Shown: positions 33,901-44,502, counted from the first letter of the stretch. The stretch: DNA of 64,000 nucleotides from Tribonema minus (GCA_017506865.1 JAFCMP010000551.1:62001-126000), one strand, 5' to 3'. Program-made: numbers and translations. The notes: generated by a model not told the origin, from the letters alone.

Positions 33901-36900
33901 AAGCACATATGGATCTGCGCGTTCATGCTGGTGGGAGTGAAGCACGGGGCGTCAGTAGGCGAGGTGGAGTCCACGCACGGCGAAGAGGTATGTATGTATG
34001 TATGCACACGATAAGTAGGGTTAGGGTTAGGGTGTGTGCTTGACAAACACATTTTGGCGAATTGTTGGAGATGGTATGCGGTACGACGACTGAGAGTTAC
34101 TTGTTGTATGCGGTACAACATGACGGATCTCGCTATCTATATTGATGTGACGACGGTGGGCGAGGTGGAGTCCACGCATGGTGAAGAGGTATGCACGTAT
34201 GCACACGAGTAGGTTTAGGGTTAGGGTCATTGACAGGGTTAGGGTTAGGGGTACAGTTAATTCGTGACAGAAGCAATCAGGCGCATCGTCGATGATGGTA
34301 GGCAGTACGGCAACAGATTTGTGAACTGTGCGAGCTTTAAGGCTCAGGGTTAGGATTAGGCCTAGGGTTACCCTAACCTAACCCTAGCTGCGATTCATGC
34401 CATGCAGTTGAGGTGGAGTCTACGCATGGTGAAGAGGTATGTATGTATATGTACTTTTTATTGATTCTCGCTCAGGGCGCGAAAACAGCCCTGATGAATG
34501 GTGTCTAAGCTGTACGGAATCTACACATGTCATGTGTCGGTTTGAAAGTGTCTAAAAGACAACCACTGAAATGACGCCGCCAGATGGCATATCGTACATG
34601 TACATGATTAGGTTATGGTCAGGGCTAGGATTAAGGTCAGGGTTAGGGTTGGCTTGTGACATATACATATGATGTATCACTGATGTTGGTATACGATGCA
34701 ACGCACGGTGAAGTAATGTACATATGGACATGAGTAGAAGGGTTGGGGGCTAGGGTAAGTGTTTTGACAAACACATTCTACGAATTATTGACGATGCAAT
34801 GCGGTGCGGCAGCTCAGCATTCTATGTTGTATGCGGTACAACGCGACTGATCTCCCTCCCTACATCTATATGGCGACAGTGGGCGAGGTGGAGTCCACAC
34901 ACAAATAAGTGTATGTACCTATATACATGGGTAGTTTAGTTGGGTCAGGGTAACGGTTAGTTTATATAAAATGCAATCAGACGCATCTGGTAGGCAGTGC
35001 GATATCATATTTGTAAAGTGCGCGAGCTTCAAGCCTTAGGGTTAGGGTGAATACTAGGCTTGGGATTAGTCCTAACCCTAACCCCATTTCGTTGTGAAAT
35101 TGCCATGCAGATTAATGTCCCATGCATGGTGAAGAGGTATGTGTAGCGTGCTCATGCAACACATCATGTCGTGGGCAGCAAACTGCCACTTGTTTACGGC
35201 GCTATACGTGAACAGCAAAGGGCATTGAGCTCTGTATACAGCTGTCGCTGCTGCCTGTAACTTTTGCTAATATGCGTAGATCATGTGCACTGTGCTCTGA
35301 TGAATAGTTGTGACAAATGCGTTACTACTTCGAAGTATGGTAAGAGGGACATGTGTGATGAGCGAACGGTGTTGATACAATGATGTTCATGATGCAAGAG
35401 CTGCAAGCGGCTTTTGGTGCCATCCCTGGCGTGTAATTAACTCTGCCGATTCCTTGAGAGATTTTTGTGCATCTTGCCCCAATGCTCTCAATGCCTCCAC
35501 TGATTGGCTGGCCCTGCCCTAGTTCACCCTTGCACAGACAATCTACGAACATGAAACTGCTTACCAGACTGTGTGCATAGAAGTAAAGTAGAGTGTAGTC
35601 CACCACATACCCCCCTCCCCCCCCCCCCAGCTCTAACTTCAAGTAAAACCTCAGCCCCACTTCATTATACCTGAAATACTTTATTTGCACCGTTCTGACA
35701 CTGAGCAGGTGCGACGGCTGATCGACGAGCTGCTGGCGGCCACCGCCGCCAAGTACGGCGCACGCTTCAGGGCAGGCGCGCCCGACAGGTACGGCAGTTA
35801 TGTCGGTTACGTCAGTTACATCCGTTACAGCAACAGACTGGGTCGCTGGAGCACGATCGTCGCACTGGTTCGCAGCAGGCGTGCCTCAAGACCTGGTGCT
35901 GCAGAGTAGGTCGCGGCGTGCGGAGCGATCTACGTGCAGCTTCGATGATGGAGTGGGCGCCCCAGGCAGCGCCCTGCTCACCATGAACTGGCGTGTCAGC
36001 CTGGTAGTAATACAGTCAGAGTCAGTATTAGGGGCAGGGCTAGGGTTTTGGTTCGCGTGTGCTTGTAGGGTCAGGCCGCGCGCCCGCCAGCTCTCCTGCA
36101 GGCACTGTCCTGGATAATCGAGCACTGGCAGCACGCACATCACAGTGACGGTATGCCGTGCCCGGCGCCTGTAACTGCCGCGTCTCAGCGCCGCTGCGCC
36201 TGTTGTCGACAGATGCGCCAGGCGCACCGGCCCACATGCGCCGCCCCTCCCATGTACCGCCGTCCGCCGCAGTACTGACTTAAGAGAACCGCCGGCAGTG
36301 GCACTGCACACGTACGCTCCGTTGCGGTCATGCCTGCTTGTTGGTTGGGCGTTGCACTCTGTACACTGTTCACACGAGTATTTCATCCTGCTCACAGTGT
36401 ACTTCAACCATGTTTCACATGTGCCACGTACCGTGCACGCTGCGCTCATACGTGCAGCTGGCTTCAGCACTGCCACTCGTGACACGCGCTTGCACGCCTG
36501 ATTTCAGCCCATGTGCTTTGCCCCCTCCCCCCCCTCCCCCTCCCCCCCCCCGGCAGGCTGTGCGCATACATGCGCAGCGTTGCACCAACTTTACACAGAA
36601 GTACAAGCAACCTACGGTGTACTTCTACACTGTTTGAGCGCACTTCTCCCATGTAGCGTGCGCGCTGCATTCATGCGCGCAGCGCGTGCACACGCCCTGT
36701 TTCAGCCCACGTGCTTTGCCCCCCTCTCCCCTCCCCCCCCCCTCCGGCAGGCTGTGCGCATATGCGCGCAGCGTCGCGCACTACCCCACGGCCGTCAAGG
36801 AGTGGGCCTGGCGCAACGGCTTCTACTGGGCGCTTAGCAAGGAGGCGCTCGCAGCGGGACGCCCTGACCCAACGCCGCTGCACACGGCGATGCTCAGGCA

Positions 36901-36931
36901 GGCTGGGGTGCTGCCTGAGGGGGAGCAATAG
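30972..36931 (+). CDS. Ketopantoate-reductase-like NAD(P)-binding protein, seven exons, probable plastid presequence
   Basis: Exons: 30972-31175, 31478-31549, 32167-32301, 33031-33195, 33880-33987, 35709-35788, 36751-36931. All introns are GT-AG and phases join (phase 0 except the last, phase 2), giving 314 residues. The N-terminus is a classic signal peptide (TLALLLAQLLLPQSALA) with predicted cleavage before Phe28, followed by a basic, Ser/Ala-rich stretch. That is the bipartite targeting pattern of red secondary plastids. The nucleotide-binding glycines follow at GKGRIG (residues 59-64). Later conserved-looking blocks are CTRNDDLENVI, DLVFLQNGILGPFL, FAVAKQGEKPIDG, GLTAATGKWA, EKHIWICAFMLVGVKHG, VGEVESTHGEE and LCAYARSVAHYPTAVKEW. 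I recall similar proteins in algae and cyanobacteria without a firm function. The dinucleotide-binding start resembles ApbA/PanE reductases, so an oxidoreductase role is inference. Confidence 0.8.
32724..32950. repeat. TTAGGG and CCCTAA tracts in intron 3 of the reductase-like gene
   Basis: TTAGGG units at 32724-32780 and CCCTAA units at 32929-32948, in opposite orientations about 150 bp apart. Confidence 0.75.
33225..33330 (+). repeat. Copy of the exon 4 3' end in intron 4 of the reductase-like gene
   Basis: About 75 bp at 33238-33313 match the end of exon 4 (GGCAAGTGGGCCCCGGC... to the GAG|GTGAGCTGGCTTGA donor) 118 bp downstream. Both copies keep an open frame. A weaker third trace may lie near 33355-33440. 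Confidence 0.9.
34014..35140 (+). repeat. Intron 5 array: exon 5 end copies mixed with TTAGGG tracts
   Basis: The exon 5 end (GGCGAGGTGGAGTCCACGCA...GAAGAG|GTATGTATG) recurs at about 34152-34200, 34408-34445, 34693-34720, 34876-34920 and 35113-35140. Most copies are followed by TTAGGG tracts (34015-34034, 34211-34250, 34350-34386, 34622-34652, 35037-35090). The unit, about 190-280 bp, therefore contains exon end, donor, telomere-like motif and a shared GACAAACACATT block. Confidence 0.85.
34455..34592 (-). mobile_element. 5'-truncated copy of the non-LTR retrotransposon tail
   Basis: This matches the last about 140 bp of the element at 51145, from TTTTTATTGATTCTCGC through CTCAGGGCGCGAAAA to the last codons (CCGCCAGATGGCAT). 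It is inserted inside intron 5 of the reductase-like gene, in antisense. The flanks GTATATGTAC (34445-34454) and GTACATGTAC (34594-34603) differ at one base and may be a target-site duplication. Such 5' truncation is typical of LINE-type insertion. Confidence 0.8.
36425..36600 (+). repeat. Copy of the exon 7 acceptor side in intron 6
   Basis: The block CAGCCCATGTGCTTTGCCCCC, a C-rich tract, then CGGCAGGCTGTGCGCATA...GCGCAGCGT (about 36505-36580) duplicates the real acceptor and the first bases of exon 7 at 36705-36775, about 200 bp upstream. The copy has an intact polypyrimidine tract and AG and is a strong decoy acceptor. Confidence 0.85.
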
Positions 36932-37360
36932 TCCCTCGGGGGGTGGGGTTGGGGGGGTTTCTTTCGTCTGAGTGCTGTTACATACCCTGTTCCTCACCTC
37001 TCTGCGGCGCAAGGGCCACTGCTCAGGGAGGCTGGGGTGCTGCCCTGAGGGCGAGCAATAGTCCCCTGGGGGGGGGGGGGTTGGGGGAGGGGGGTTCCCC
37101 CTGTTTGAGCGCTGACGCACACCCTGTTCCTCTCCTCTCTGCGGGGCGAGGGCGATTGCTCAGGAAGGCTGGGGTGCTGCCTGAGGGGGAGCAATAGTCC
37201 TCAGGGGGGGTGGGTGGGTGGGTGGGGTTGGGGGGGGGTTGGCCTGTCTGAGCGCCAACACACACCCTGTTCCTCTCTCCTCTGCGGGGCGAGGGCGTCT
37301 GCTCTGGCGCTTTCGGAGGGGTGCGGCTGGGGTTGTGGGGGCCGGGGGGGGAGCAGGACG
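36932..37360 (+). repeat. Three copies of the terminal exon end and stop codon downstream of the gene
   Basis: The sequence around the stop (GGCTGGGGTGCTGCCTGAGG, GGGAGCAATAGTCC) recurs at about 37023-37065, 37160-37203 and, decayed, 37295-37355. The period is about 130-145 bp. Each copy is followed by a G-run, GTCTGAGCGC-like text and CCCTGTTCCTC. This array is outside any intron. Confidence 0.88.
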
Positions 37361-38394
37361 CTGCAGGGCATACAGAACTAATGGCCGCTATCGCGAGCCT
37401 AATCGGCTGTAGGTTTGCATACGGCAGTGCGGTGAGGAGTGCTCACAGCAACGACAAGAAGTGCATCACTGCCGCGTGGAGCCGCATGCGGCTCGCGGAG
37501 TGTCACACGCAGTTGCAGCAGCGCTCAGCATCACGGGGTTGAGCACTGGTGCAGGGCACTGCAACTTTGCCTACGGCGGTTCAATCACAGCACGAGCGCA
37601 TAACCCGCCATGCAGCAGGAGGGAGCGTAGTACAGTATGTATGGTAGACAGGGGGGGTTCGCATGCGGGGGGGTGCCCGCAAGTGTTGGGGAACTAAGGG
37701 GGGGGGATGCACAATTGAATGAAATGCCACGGCATATCACACTGTCAGCTAATTCAGCATGCTGCACGCTTTGCGCTACAGTACTTCCTCATACATCATT
37801 GTGCACGATTGGTGGCTTTGACAAACATGAGGTCTTCAAAACTCTGCTTTGCCGGTGTATATGCACTGCATGCACCTCTACCTTTCATGAGAGACATGAA
37901 CGCAGGACACCATGTGCTTAAGCCAGCAAGTTGAGCTTGATGCACGACTGCTTGTTTGATGGCAACCTATGCAATCTTCTTTGAAGCCGTCAACACAATG
38001 CACGCGGCAGCTGAACCGGTATTCAGTTGAATGACAAGGCAGAGACCATGCCTGAACCGCAGGCAGTTTCCATGACATTAAAAACATTGAACGACAAATC
38101 GTTACTTGTGGCGCAAAAATGCTAGAACAATCACACCCAAGCTTGCTGCACACCAGACTCTGACCTTGCCAGAGGAAACCAGTGCTGATTGACCATCACT
38201 GAGAATGACATGTCCATATGGCATTCCCCCCTCCCATATACTCTGTAGCTTTAACAAGACATCCACTAAAACACCATGCACCTATCAAGCCCCTGCATAA
38301 GCAGTCATGAAACTGGACCCTGCAGCACAAACATGAAAAAACACACATACCAAGTACCATCCAGCATGCAGAGGCTGCCATGCATTACACGGCA
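37361..38394. other. Intergenic between convergent genes
   Basis: This is the 3' flank of the reductase-like gene and of the ZCCHC17-like gene, which converge. I see nothing coding. Confidence 0.5.
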
Positions 38395-41300
38395 TCACGC
38401 GTCGCTCTTGCGCTTCTTGTGTTTCTTCTTTTCCGGCTTCTTCTTCTTGCTCTCCTTCTTGTGCTTGTGGTGGTGCTTCTTGTGCTTCTTGGCGTCGTCC
38501 TTTGCTTTCTTGCTCTTCTTGTGTTTCTTCTCCGCTTTTGGCACGTCAACTTCAACAGCCGGGCCGCTGGTCATCCAGCTGGGAAGCGTGGCCGCTTTCC
38601 CCCTGCCCATGGACACGCTGGGAGGGGGTACATCGGGGGGTTTTGCGACCCCCTTCATTCCCCCTGCCGGTTCCCCCCCCTCGAGGTCTTCCGTCACTAA
38701 TTCGTACTTCTGTCCGCCTCTGCTGAAGCAGTCCACAGACATATGCCCCTGCACCGTGGTAAACAGCAATGGCACGTATGCGCACCTTAGCTCTGCACTT
38801 AGAGAGCACGCCGCAGTGGCAAGCGTCAATGAGGCGTTATGCATACGAAGGCAGGATTCCGGTGAACCATGGCATGTATACATACCGTAGCGCCACACTT
38901 AAGGACACACCGTACTGACCGCAGCGTCGAGCCCTATAGGCCCATTGAGCGCCCCCACCCCGTCTGTTGTTGACTCCGTTTTCCTACATTTATTCCCAAG
39001 TGTTGTGCATACAGAAAACACATTCTGAAGAAGGGGGTTGGTGATGTTCGTACCTTAGCTCCGCACTTGGAGCACACCGTATTGAACACGGCCCCCAGCT
39101 CTATGGGCCCCTTGGGCGCCCCCATCCCGTCTGTGTTGACTCTGTTTTTCTACATTACTTCAAGTATTGTGCGTACAGAATTATGCTGACAAAACAAATG
39201 GTGATATACATACCTTAGCCCCGCACTTGGAGCACACCGTATTGAAAACCGCACCCAGCTCTATGGGCCCCTTGGGCGCCCCCATCCCCCCAACACCCCC
39301 CTCCCCGCCTCTCCCCCCGCCCCCCCCCATTCTCCTGGCCGCCTCGTCCTGAGCCTCCTCATTGGTCGGGTCCAGGTCTTTGCCCGTGGATTGGTCCACG
39401 AGTTTCATGCTCATGGCCACCTTGGACTCGCGCGGCGTCGCACCCTCCTGCACGTCAATGACCTGTGATTCACGCACATTCATGATGGTGAATTCATTCT
39501 GCAGCCGTGATGTTCATGCACAAGTAGGTGGGTCCTGTCAGGCACACGAATTCATTATGACATGAACTGCACAGCCATGATTCATCATGAAGAATCACAC
39601 TGGATTATGGCAGTGCTAGTTGCTGAACAGTTTGCTACCCTCAAGTGCGGCGATGCAACCTCCTGTGCATCGATGACCTGCATTCATATGACCTGCAATT
39701 CATGCAAGCTCAAGATGATGAATCAGCCATGAATGCTGCAGGATGGCTTGGCGATGCACCCTCCGACACATTGACGACATGCAAATTCATCATGTGTACT
39801 TCAGCAATTAGTCACATCATATTTGTGGTGGTTCAGCCATAGTTCATGAATTCATGCGCCTCCTGTGTGTGACGTGTTGTGACCTGCAACGGTTTGCATT
39901 CATGAGGGCCAAGGCTCAAATATACTGATCAATCCATGCAACGATGCATTCAAGCATCGCGCGCGACCTCATAAATCACTTTTAAAATGGGCGCTGGCGG
40001 CCATTGGCACCCTGCGGCGAGCAACGTTGACCGCGCTCACCAATATCACAACACACGTTTACTGATGACTGTGGGTGATGATGTACATTCGCTGCTGCAA
40101 AGGGGCGCCTCTGGTCACATCAAGTGCATCCTGTGTATATAGTATCAGTAGTGTGCTTCCTTACATACATACCTTCACTACTCGGCGCAGTAAAGGCCAT
40201 GTGCCGCAAATTTAGACTTACCCCTACACAGCTCTGCGAAGCACTATTAAAAGTACAATACCATGTGCCACATCTCAGATATGGCCCTGAACACTACCGC
40301 GAAGCACCATACCTGACATACCTTCATCCAAACCTTGTCGCCGACGGCCACCGCGTCTGCGCCGCCTTCACGCAAGACTGGTACTTGGCAAGTGAAGGGC
40401 AATACTAGTACTTGGCAAGAAAATACCATGTGTCACAAACTCAGAAATACCCCCTAAACTGCACTGCGAAGCACCTTTGTCAGCAGTAAATATCATGTGC
40501 CACAACTCAGAGATACCCCTGAACAGCATGTACTGCGAAGCACCATACCCTAGCGATAGGCTAACATGCATACATACCTTCACCCAGACCTTGTCGCCTA
40601 CGGCGACTGCGTCCGCGCCGCCCTCTATGCAACACGACTTGGCATGTAAAGACCATGCCCCATGACTCAGAGATACCCCTGAACAGCACCATACCCTACC
40701 ATACATACACACCTTCACCCAGACCTTGTCGCCCACGGCGACTGCGTCCGCGCCGTCCTCCACGCAATACTGGTACTTGGCAAGTAGAGAGCAATACTAC
40801 TGTAGTACTTGGCAAGGAAAAGACCATGTGTCACAAACTCAGAGATACCCCTGAACAGAACTGCGAAGAACTACACTCTAAGATACATACCTTCACCCAG
40901 ACCTTGTCGCCCACGGCGACCGCGTCCGCGACGTCCTCCACGCGGTACTGCGCCAGCTGGCTCTTGTGCACGAGCCCGTGCTTGCGGTGCCCGGGCGCGC
41001 TCACAAAGCACCCAAAGTCCTGCACGCTCGCCACCTCGCCATGGTGCACGCTATACAGCGCAGGCAGCGTGTCCTCCGCCTGCGGGCGCCGCGGCGGCGG
41101 GGGGTTGCTGCGCTGCCCCCCCTCCCCCCCCATCCCCTGACGTCCCCCTCCCCCTCCCCCTGCGCCGTAGCCGCCGTCGCCGCGCCGGTCAAAGCCGTTG
41201 TTCCTGTCAGCGCCGCCGCCGCCGCCGTCGCGGTCCCTGTCGTAGCCGCAGTCGCGGCTGCTGTAGCGGCGCCGGTCGCGCTCGCTGTCCCTCTGCCTGT

Positions 41301-42439
41301 CCCCCTGCAGCCCCCCTGGGGTCGCCCTGTCCCCTCCGCCCCCCCCCGATGTCATCCACGCCGGCAGCACCGCACCCCTGCCTCTGCCGCCCCCACCGCC
41401 GCCGCCGCCACCGCCATTGCCGTTGCCGCTGCCGCGGGGCGGGCTGCGCGACACGCGGGCCCTGCTGACCCTGCGCGGCGACGCGCTGGCGGGCGAGCGC
41501 GCGCGCTTGCTGCCCGCGCCGCCGCCGCCGCCGCCGCCGCCGCTGCGGCTGCGCAAGGGGCTGCGGCCGCCGCGCGCGTCGCGCGCGTAGTCGCGCCGTG
41601 GCGGCGAGCGCCGCCGCGGCGCGGCAGGCGAGCGGCGCGGCGGCGACCGGCTGCGGCGCCTGCGCGGGGGCGAGCGGCTGCCGCGGCCCCTGCGCGGCGG
41701 CGGCGACGGCGACGGCGAGCGGCGGCGCCGCGGCGGCGGCGACCTGCTGCGGTCGCCGCGGCGCCGGACGGGTGAGCGGCTGCCCCCCCCGCGTCTCCCG
41801 ATGGGGGACCTTCGGGGGGAGGTGCCGCGCCGCCTGGAGTCGCCTCTGGGGGGGGAGCGGCGGCGAGGCGGGGATCTGCTGTCGCGGCGGCGGGGGGGGG
41901 ATGCGGCGGCGGCGCCGCCGCCAGCGCGCTTGCCGGAGCTGCTGCGCGGCGGAGACGACCGGCGCCTGCCAGGAGATCTGGATCTGCAGGGGCAGACATG
42001 AGGATATCAGCTCGCAACTGCTTGAGTGAGGTTTTGTTGCACGTCGGCGGACCATCATTGCATCATGATGAGACAGCCTTGCATGTGCGGGGGCATTTCA
42101 CAACGACAATTGCGCAATCTGCTGGCAAGCATCTGATGGATTGCATTGGCTTTCCAGCCATATCAGCTTCAGCGGTAAGTAGCTTGCATCCCTCTTAGTG
42201 AGCAGGGATCTTCACCTGCTTGAACTCTGGGACAAATTGATCAATTCGTCGAGGGTTAGAGGTGCGTCCCCAGGCCTCGGCAACAGTGCCACCGGCTTGC
42301 TTGGGCTCTTGCTGCGGCGGCGAGGTGATGCCGATCTTCCCGTGTTGCTGCTGCTGCCGCTGCTGCTGCCTCCGCTGCTGCTGCCGCTCTTTGAGGTGGA
42401 TCTTGATCTGCTATGGCGAGGTTTGGGAGAGGCTGGCAT
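38395..42439 (-). CDS. ZCCHC17/pNO40-like S1 and CCHC zinc-knuckle protein with an SR-rich N-terminus, four exons
   Basis: This nuclear/nucleolar RNA-binding protein is related to ZCCHC17, which is linked to ribosome assembly and splicing. Exons: 42439-42216, 41983-40891, 39462-39214, 38748-38395. Borders are GT-AG and phases join, giving 639 residues. Residues 1-75 are Ser/Arg-rich (PRHSRSRSTSKS). Exon 2 continues as a long RS domain (RSRSP and PRRRRSRSP units) to about residue 260, then Gly-rich linkers. An S1 domain starts near 383 (HHGEVASVQDFGCFV, GLVHKSQL, VGDKVWVK) and crosses into exon 3 (SKVAMSMKLVDQSTGKDLDP). The zinc knuckle is split by intron 3: C516, C519, H524, C529. The C-terminus is Lys-rich (KHKKHHHKHKK). 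The long SR domain is unusual, since animal members start close to the S1 domain. Confidence 0.85.
38775..39135 (-). repeat. Intron 3 array: three copies of the exon 3 3' end
   Basis: The plus-strand signature TACCTTAGC-CCGCACTTGGAGCACACCG, ending GCCCCCATCCCGTCTG, recurs at about 39051-39135, 38886-38960 and (short) 38785-38825, downstream of the true end at 39214. The period is about 165 bp. The first copy is nearly perfect and keeps both the half zinc knuckle and the AAG|GTA donor. Confidence 0.9.
39645..39905 (-). repeat. Intron 2: decayed copies of the exon 3 acceptor side
   Basis: CCTCCTG...ATGACCTGCA-TTCA blocks resembling the acceptor at 39440-39480 recur at about 39652-39690, 39755-39795 and 39860-39903, upstream of exon 3 in transcription. 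The match is weaker than in the donor-side arrays. Confidence 0.6.
40318..40765 (-). repeat. Intron 2 array: three copies of the exon 2 3' end
   Basis: CATACCTTCACCCAGACC, TTGTCGCCCACGGCGAC and GCGTC(C)GCG blocks, matching the end of exon 2 at 40887-40960, recur at about 40700-40770, 40572-40640 and 40312-40385. Each includes the donor and reads VAVGDKVWVK. Flanking intron text (CATGTGTCACAAACTCAGAGATACCCCTGAACAG) is repeated too. Confidence 0.9.
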
Positions 42440-42733
42440 GGCACCACGACGCTGATTGCGTGTTGCAGACGCCTGACAAGCCTTGAGCCTGCCTGGCAGC
42501 GAACCGGCTGTACGACCAGAGTTCCTCACCAAGTGCAAGTTGCAAGTGAAGTTGTCAGGTTTTGTCACAAGACTTGCATGACTGAAACAAGCTTATATAA
42601 GTGCGCCGCACTCAGGCTGCAGACGGTGTGCCTCATGCATGGTGGACATATGTTTGCTTACATCAAAGCTTATCTGGTGCCCACATCTTCAACCACATTG
42701 TCTTTGACACTGTCTGCATGCGCTGCACTGCAG
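42440..42733. other. Upstream region of the ZCCHC17-like gene
   Basis: No gene is supported. A GCAAGTTGCAAGTGAAGTT stretch lies at about 42535-42553. Confidence 0.4.
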
Positions 42734-43348
42734 AATGTGAGGTGCAACCGTGCGCCCCTGCAACGTGCAGAGATGCAGGCAGCCAGCACCGCAGCCAGGC
42801 AGATCGCAAGTGCACAGCAGAACCCGTTGGAGCTTCAGTGGCTGCAGTACGGTATGTACCTCATTGCGGGGTGCTTCAGCTACTTCCACGCAACAGTCAT
42901 GCTGCACCTGGCACCTCACCTACTGCTGTACAAGGCAGCAAGGCTTTGTCACCCCTTGCGCATGGCTGACCTGCGTGTCAGCGCGGAGGATGTGCGCACT
43001 CTCCTTTCCGATGAGGGTCTACTCGAGTTTGCACCATTCTTGCGTGCTTTCTCAGTAGACGACCTTGTCATTGAGCTAGGTGCGTACAAGGCTGCAGTGG
43101 AGGACCTGGGGGGGGGTGATCCGGAGTTTAAGACCGAGCACATAATGCCCTTCTGGGCTAGGCACCGCCTTGACCTGCCCAACTGGTGTTCGCTTGCCCG
43201 GGCATTTGCCACAGTGCAACCATCCTCTGCAGCAGCTGAGCGCGCGTTTTCCATCCTCAAAGCATCATTTGGAGACCAGCAGGGTAATGTCCTTGAGGAC
43301 TATGTGGCCAGCAGCTGCATGCTGCAGTACAACACGCGCACTTGCTGA
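42734..43348 (+). pseudogene. hAT-family transposase, C-terminal fragment
   Basis: The frame ends with a typical hAT dimerisation region: LPNWCSLARAFATVQPSSA, AERAFSILKASFGDQQ, then LEDYVASSCMLQYN. Upstream is a helical region (LLSDEGLLEFAPFLRAFSV, then WARHRLDL). The N-terminal BED finger and catalytic RNase-H parts are missing. I begin the call after a possible CTGCAG acceptor at 42731, but the frame is open further upstream and the true start is unknown. No terminal inverted repeats were recognised. It is a truncated element or a domesticated fragment. Confidence 0.7.
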
Positions 43349-44399
43349 TGTGCGTGCCTTCTCCCTGTGCATATTTTTCCGTCATACAGTCCAACCACTC
43401 CAGCCACGTGTGCATAGCCTGTTGCTGGCATGCGCATTTGTTTTGTCTGCTGCAATGCTGCCCCTTGCGTACTTGTGCTAATACATCCACACGTACGTCA
43501 AAGCGTTGCATGCTGCAATGGTCCTCCTTGTGTTGTGCTTGTACTTGTATTATATGTTGTGCTTGTACTATATGCTAGATCTGAACCGGTCACTTTGCAT
43601 ATGTTTTACAAGCACCTGGGGGGCTGTTGGGGGGCTGGTAGGGCAGCTTTCAGTAGCAGGAAAAACAGGATTGTTTTCAGGATTTGGGTCACTTTTGAGC
43701 AGGAAAAAAAAAAGGAATTGGGTGGAAAATAAACAGGTTTTGTGCCGGAGCCTAGTTTTGTGTGAAGCTTGAGCGTAAGATGATCAGTGGATTGTCATAG
43801 TATACATAGAGCTGAGATCTGTCACCACAGGCCGCCGCCGCCTCCGCCGCCGCCGCGCCACGGCCGTCGCCTTGCCGCCCCGCCGCAACGGCCGCTGCAA
43901 GACCAAGAGCTTGTTTGCACCAACATGCCTCACGTAGCTAGCAGCAGCAGTAGCTGCCGCTGGCATACAATGCATCGGACAGAGCAAGTTTTTGGCACTA
44001 CAGCGCGCGCTGCAATGGCTTTCTAGCGCGCTGAACTGTGCCGTCAATATATATACTGCCGCAGATTGGCATTGGCGCCTGCCAGGTATGCAGATTGCCT
44101 TGTGCCGGAAGCGAGGACCTGGGTGGGCGCAACATCAGTGTAGTCATATGCCACTGAGAATTAGGTGGGTAACAGCATTTCCCCCAACATGACTGGGATC
44201 ATGACCGCCATGCTACTGACACACCGGTGTGCGCCACTGAAAGTCTCGATGCGCTCTCAGACGGCAATGAGCATCTACAAGCCCACTGCCTATGCAGCCA
44301 CGGGTACTGTTTGTCAGGGCTAGCACTGTGGCACATTTATGTGGTCAGGATTGTACGATCAGAACTTTTCCACTTGCCAGCAAGTACGTTCAATGGTTG
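43349..44399. other. Intergenic, nothing recognised
   Basis: There is an A-run near 43706. A CCG-rich stretch lies at 43830-43880. No gene is supported. Confidence 0.5.
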
Positions 44400-44502
44400 T
44401 CGTTGAGACACTGTCACACGACATGTAGACTCCAGTCAGCAAGCTATGATACCATTCATCTGGGCATTTTCACTCCCTGAGCGAGAATTAATAAAAAGGA
44501 CG
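44400..44502 (+). mobile_element. 5'-truncated retrotransposon tail
   Basis: This is the same tail as the element at 51145 but in the opposite orientation. GACACTGTCACACGACATGTAG, CATTCATCTGGGC and CCCTGAGCGAGAATTAATAA match blocks of the intact tail. The final 24 bases are identical to the complement of 51144-51167. The copy ends in AATAAAA like the intact element. Confidence 0.8.

Noticed and set aside
12592-35090. TTAGGG tracts as a chromosome end
   Set aside because: Tracts are short, interrupted, in both orientations and inside introns of intact genes.
41207-42058. Long minus-strand frames 41207-42058 and 41352-42017
   Set aside because: They overlap exon 2 of the ZCCHC17-like gene in wrong frames; only the third frame gives the SR repeats and joins both neighbours in phase.
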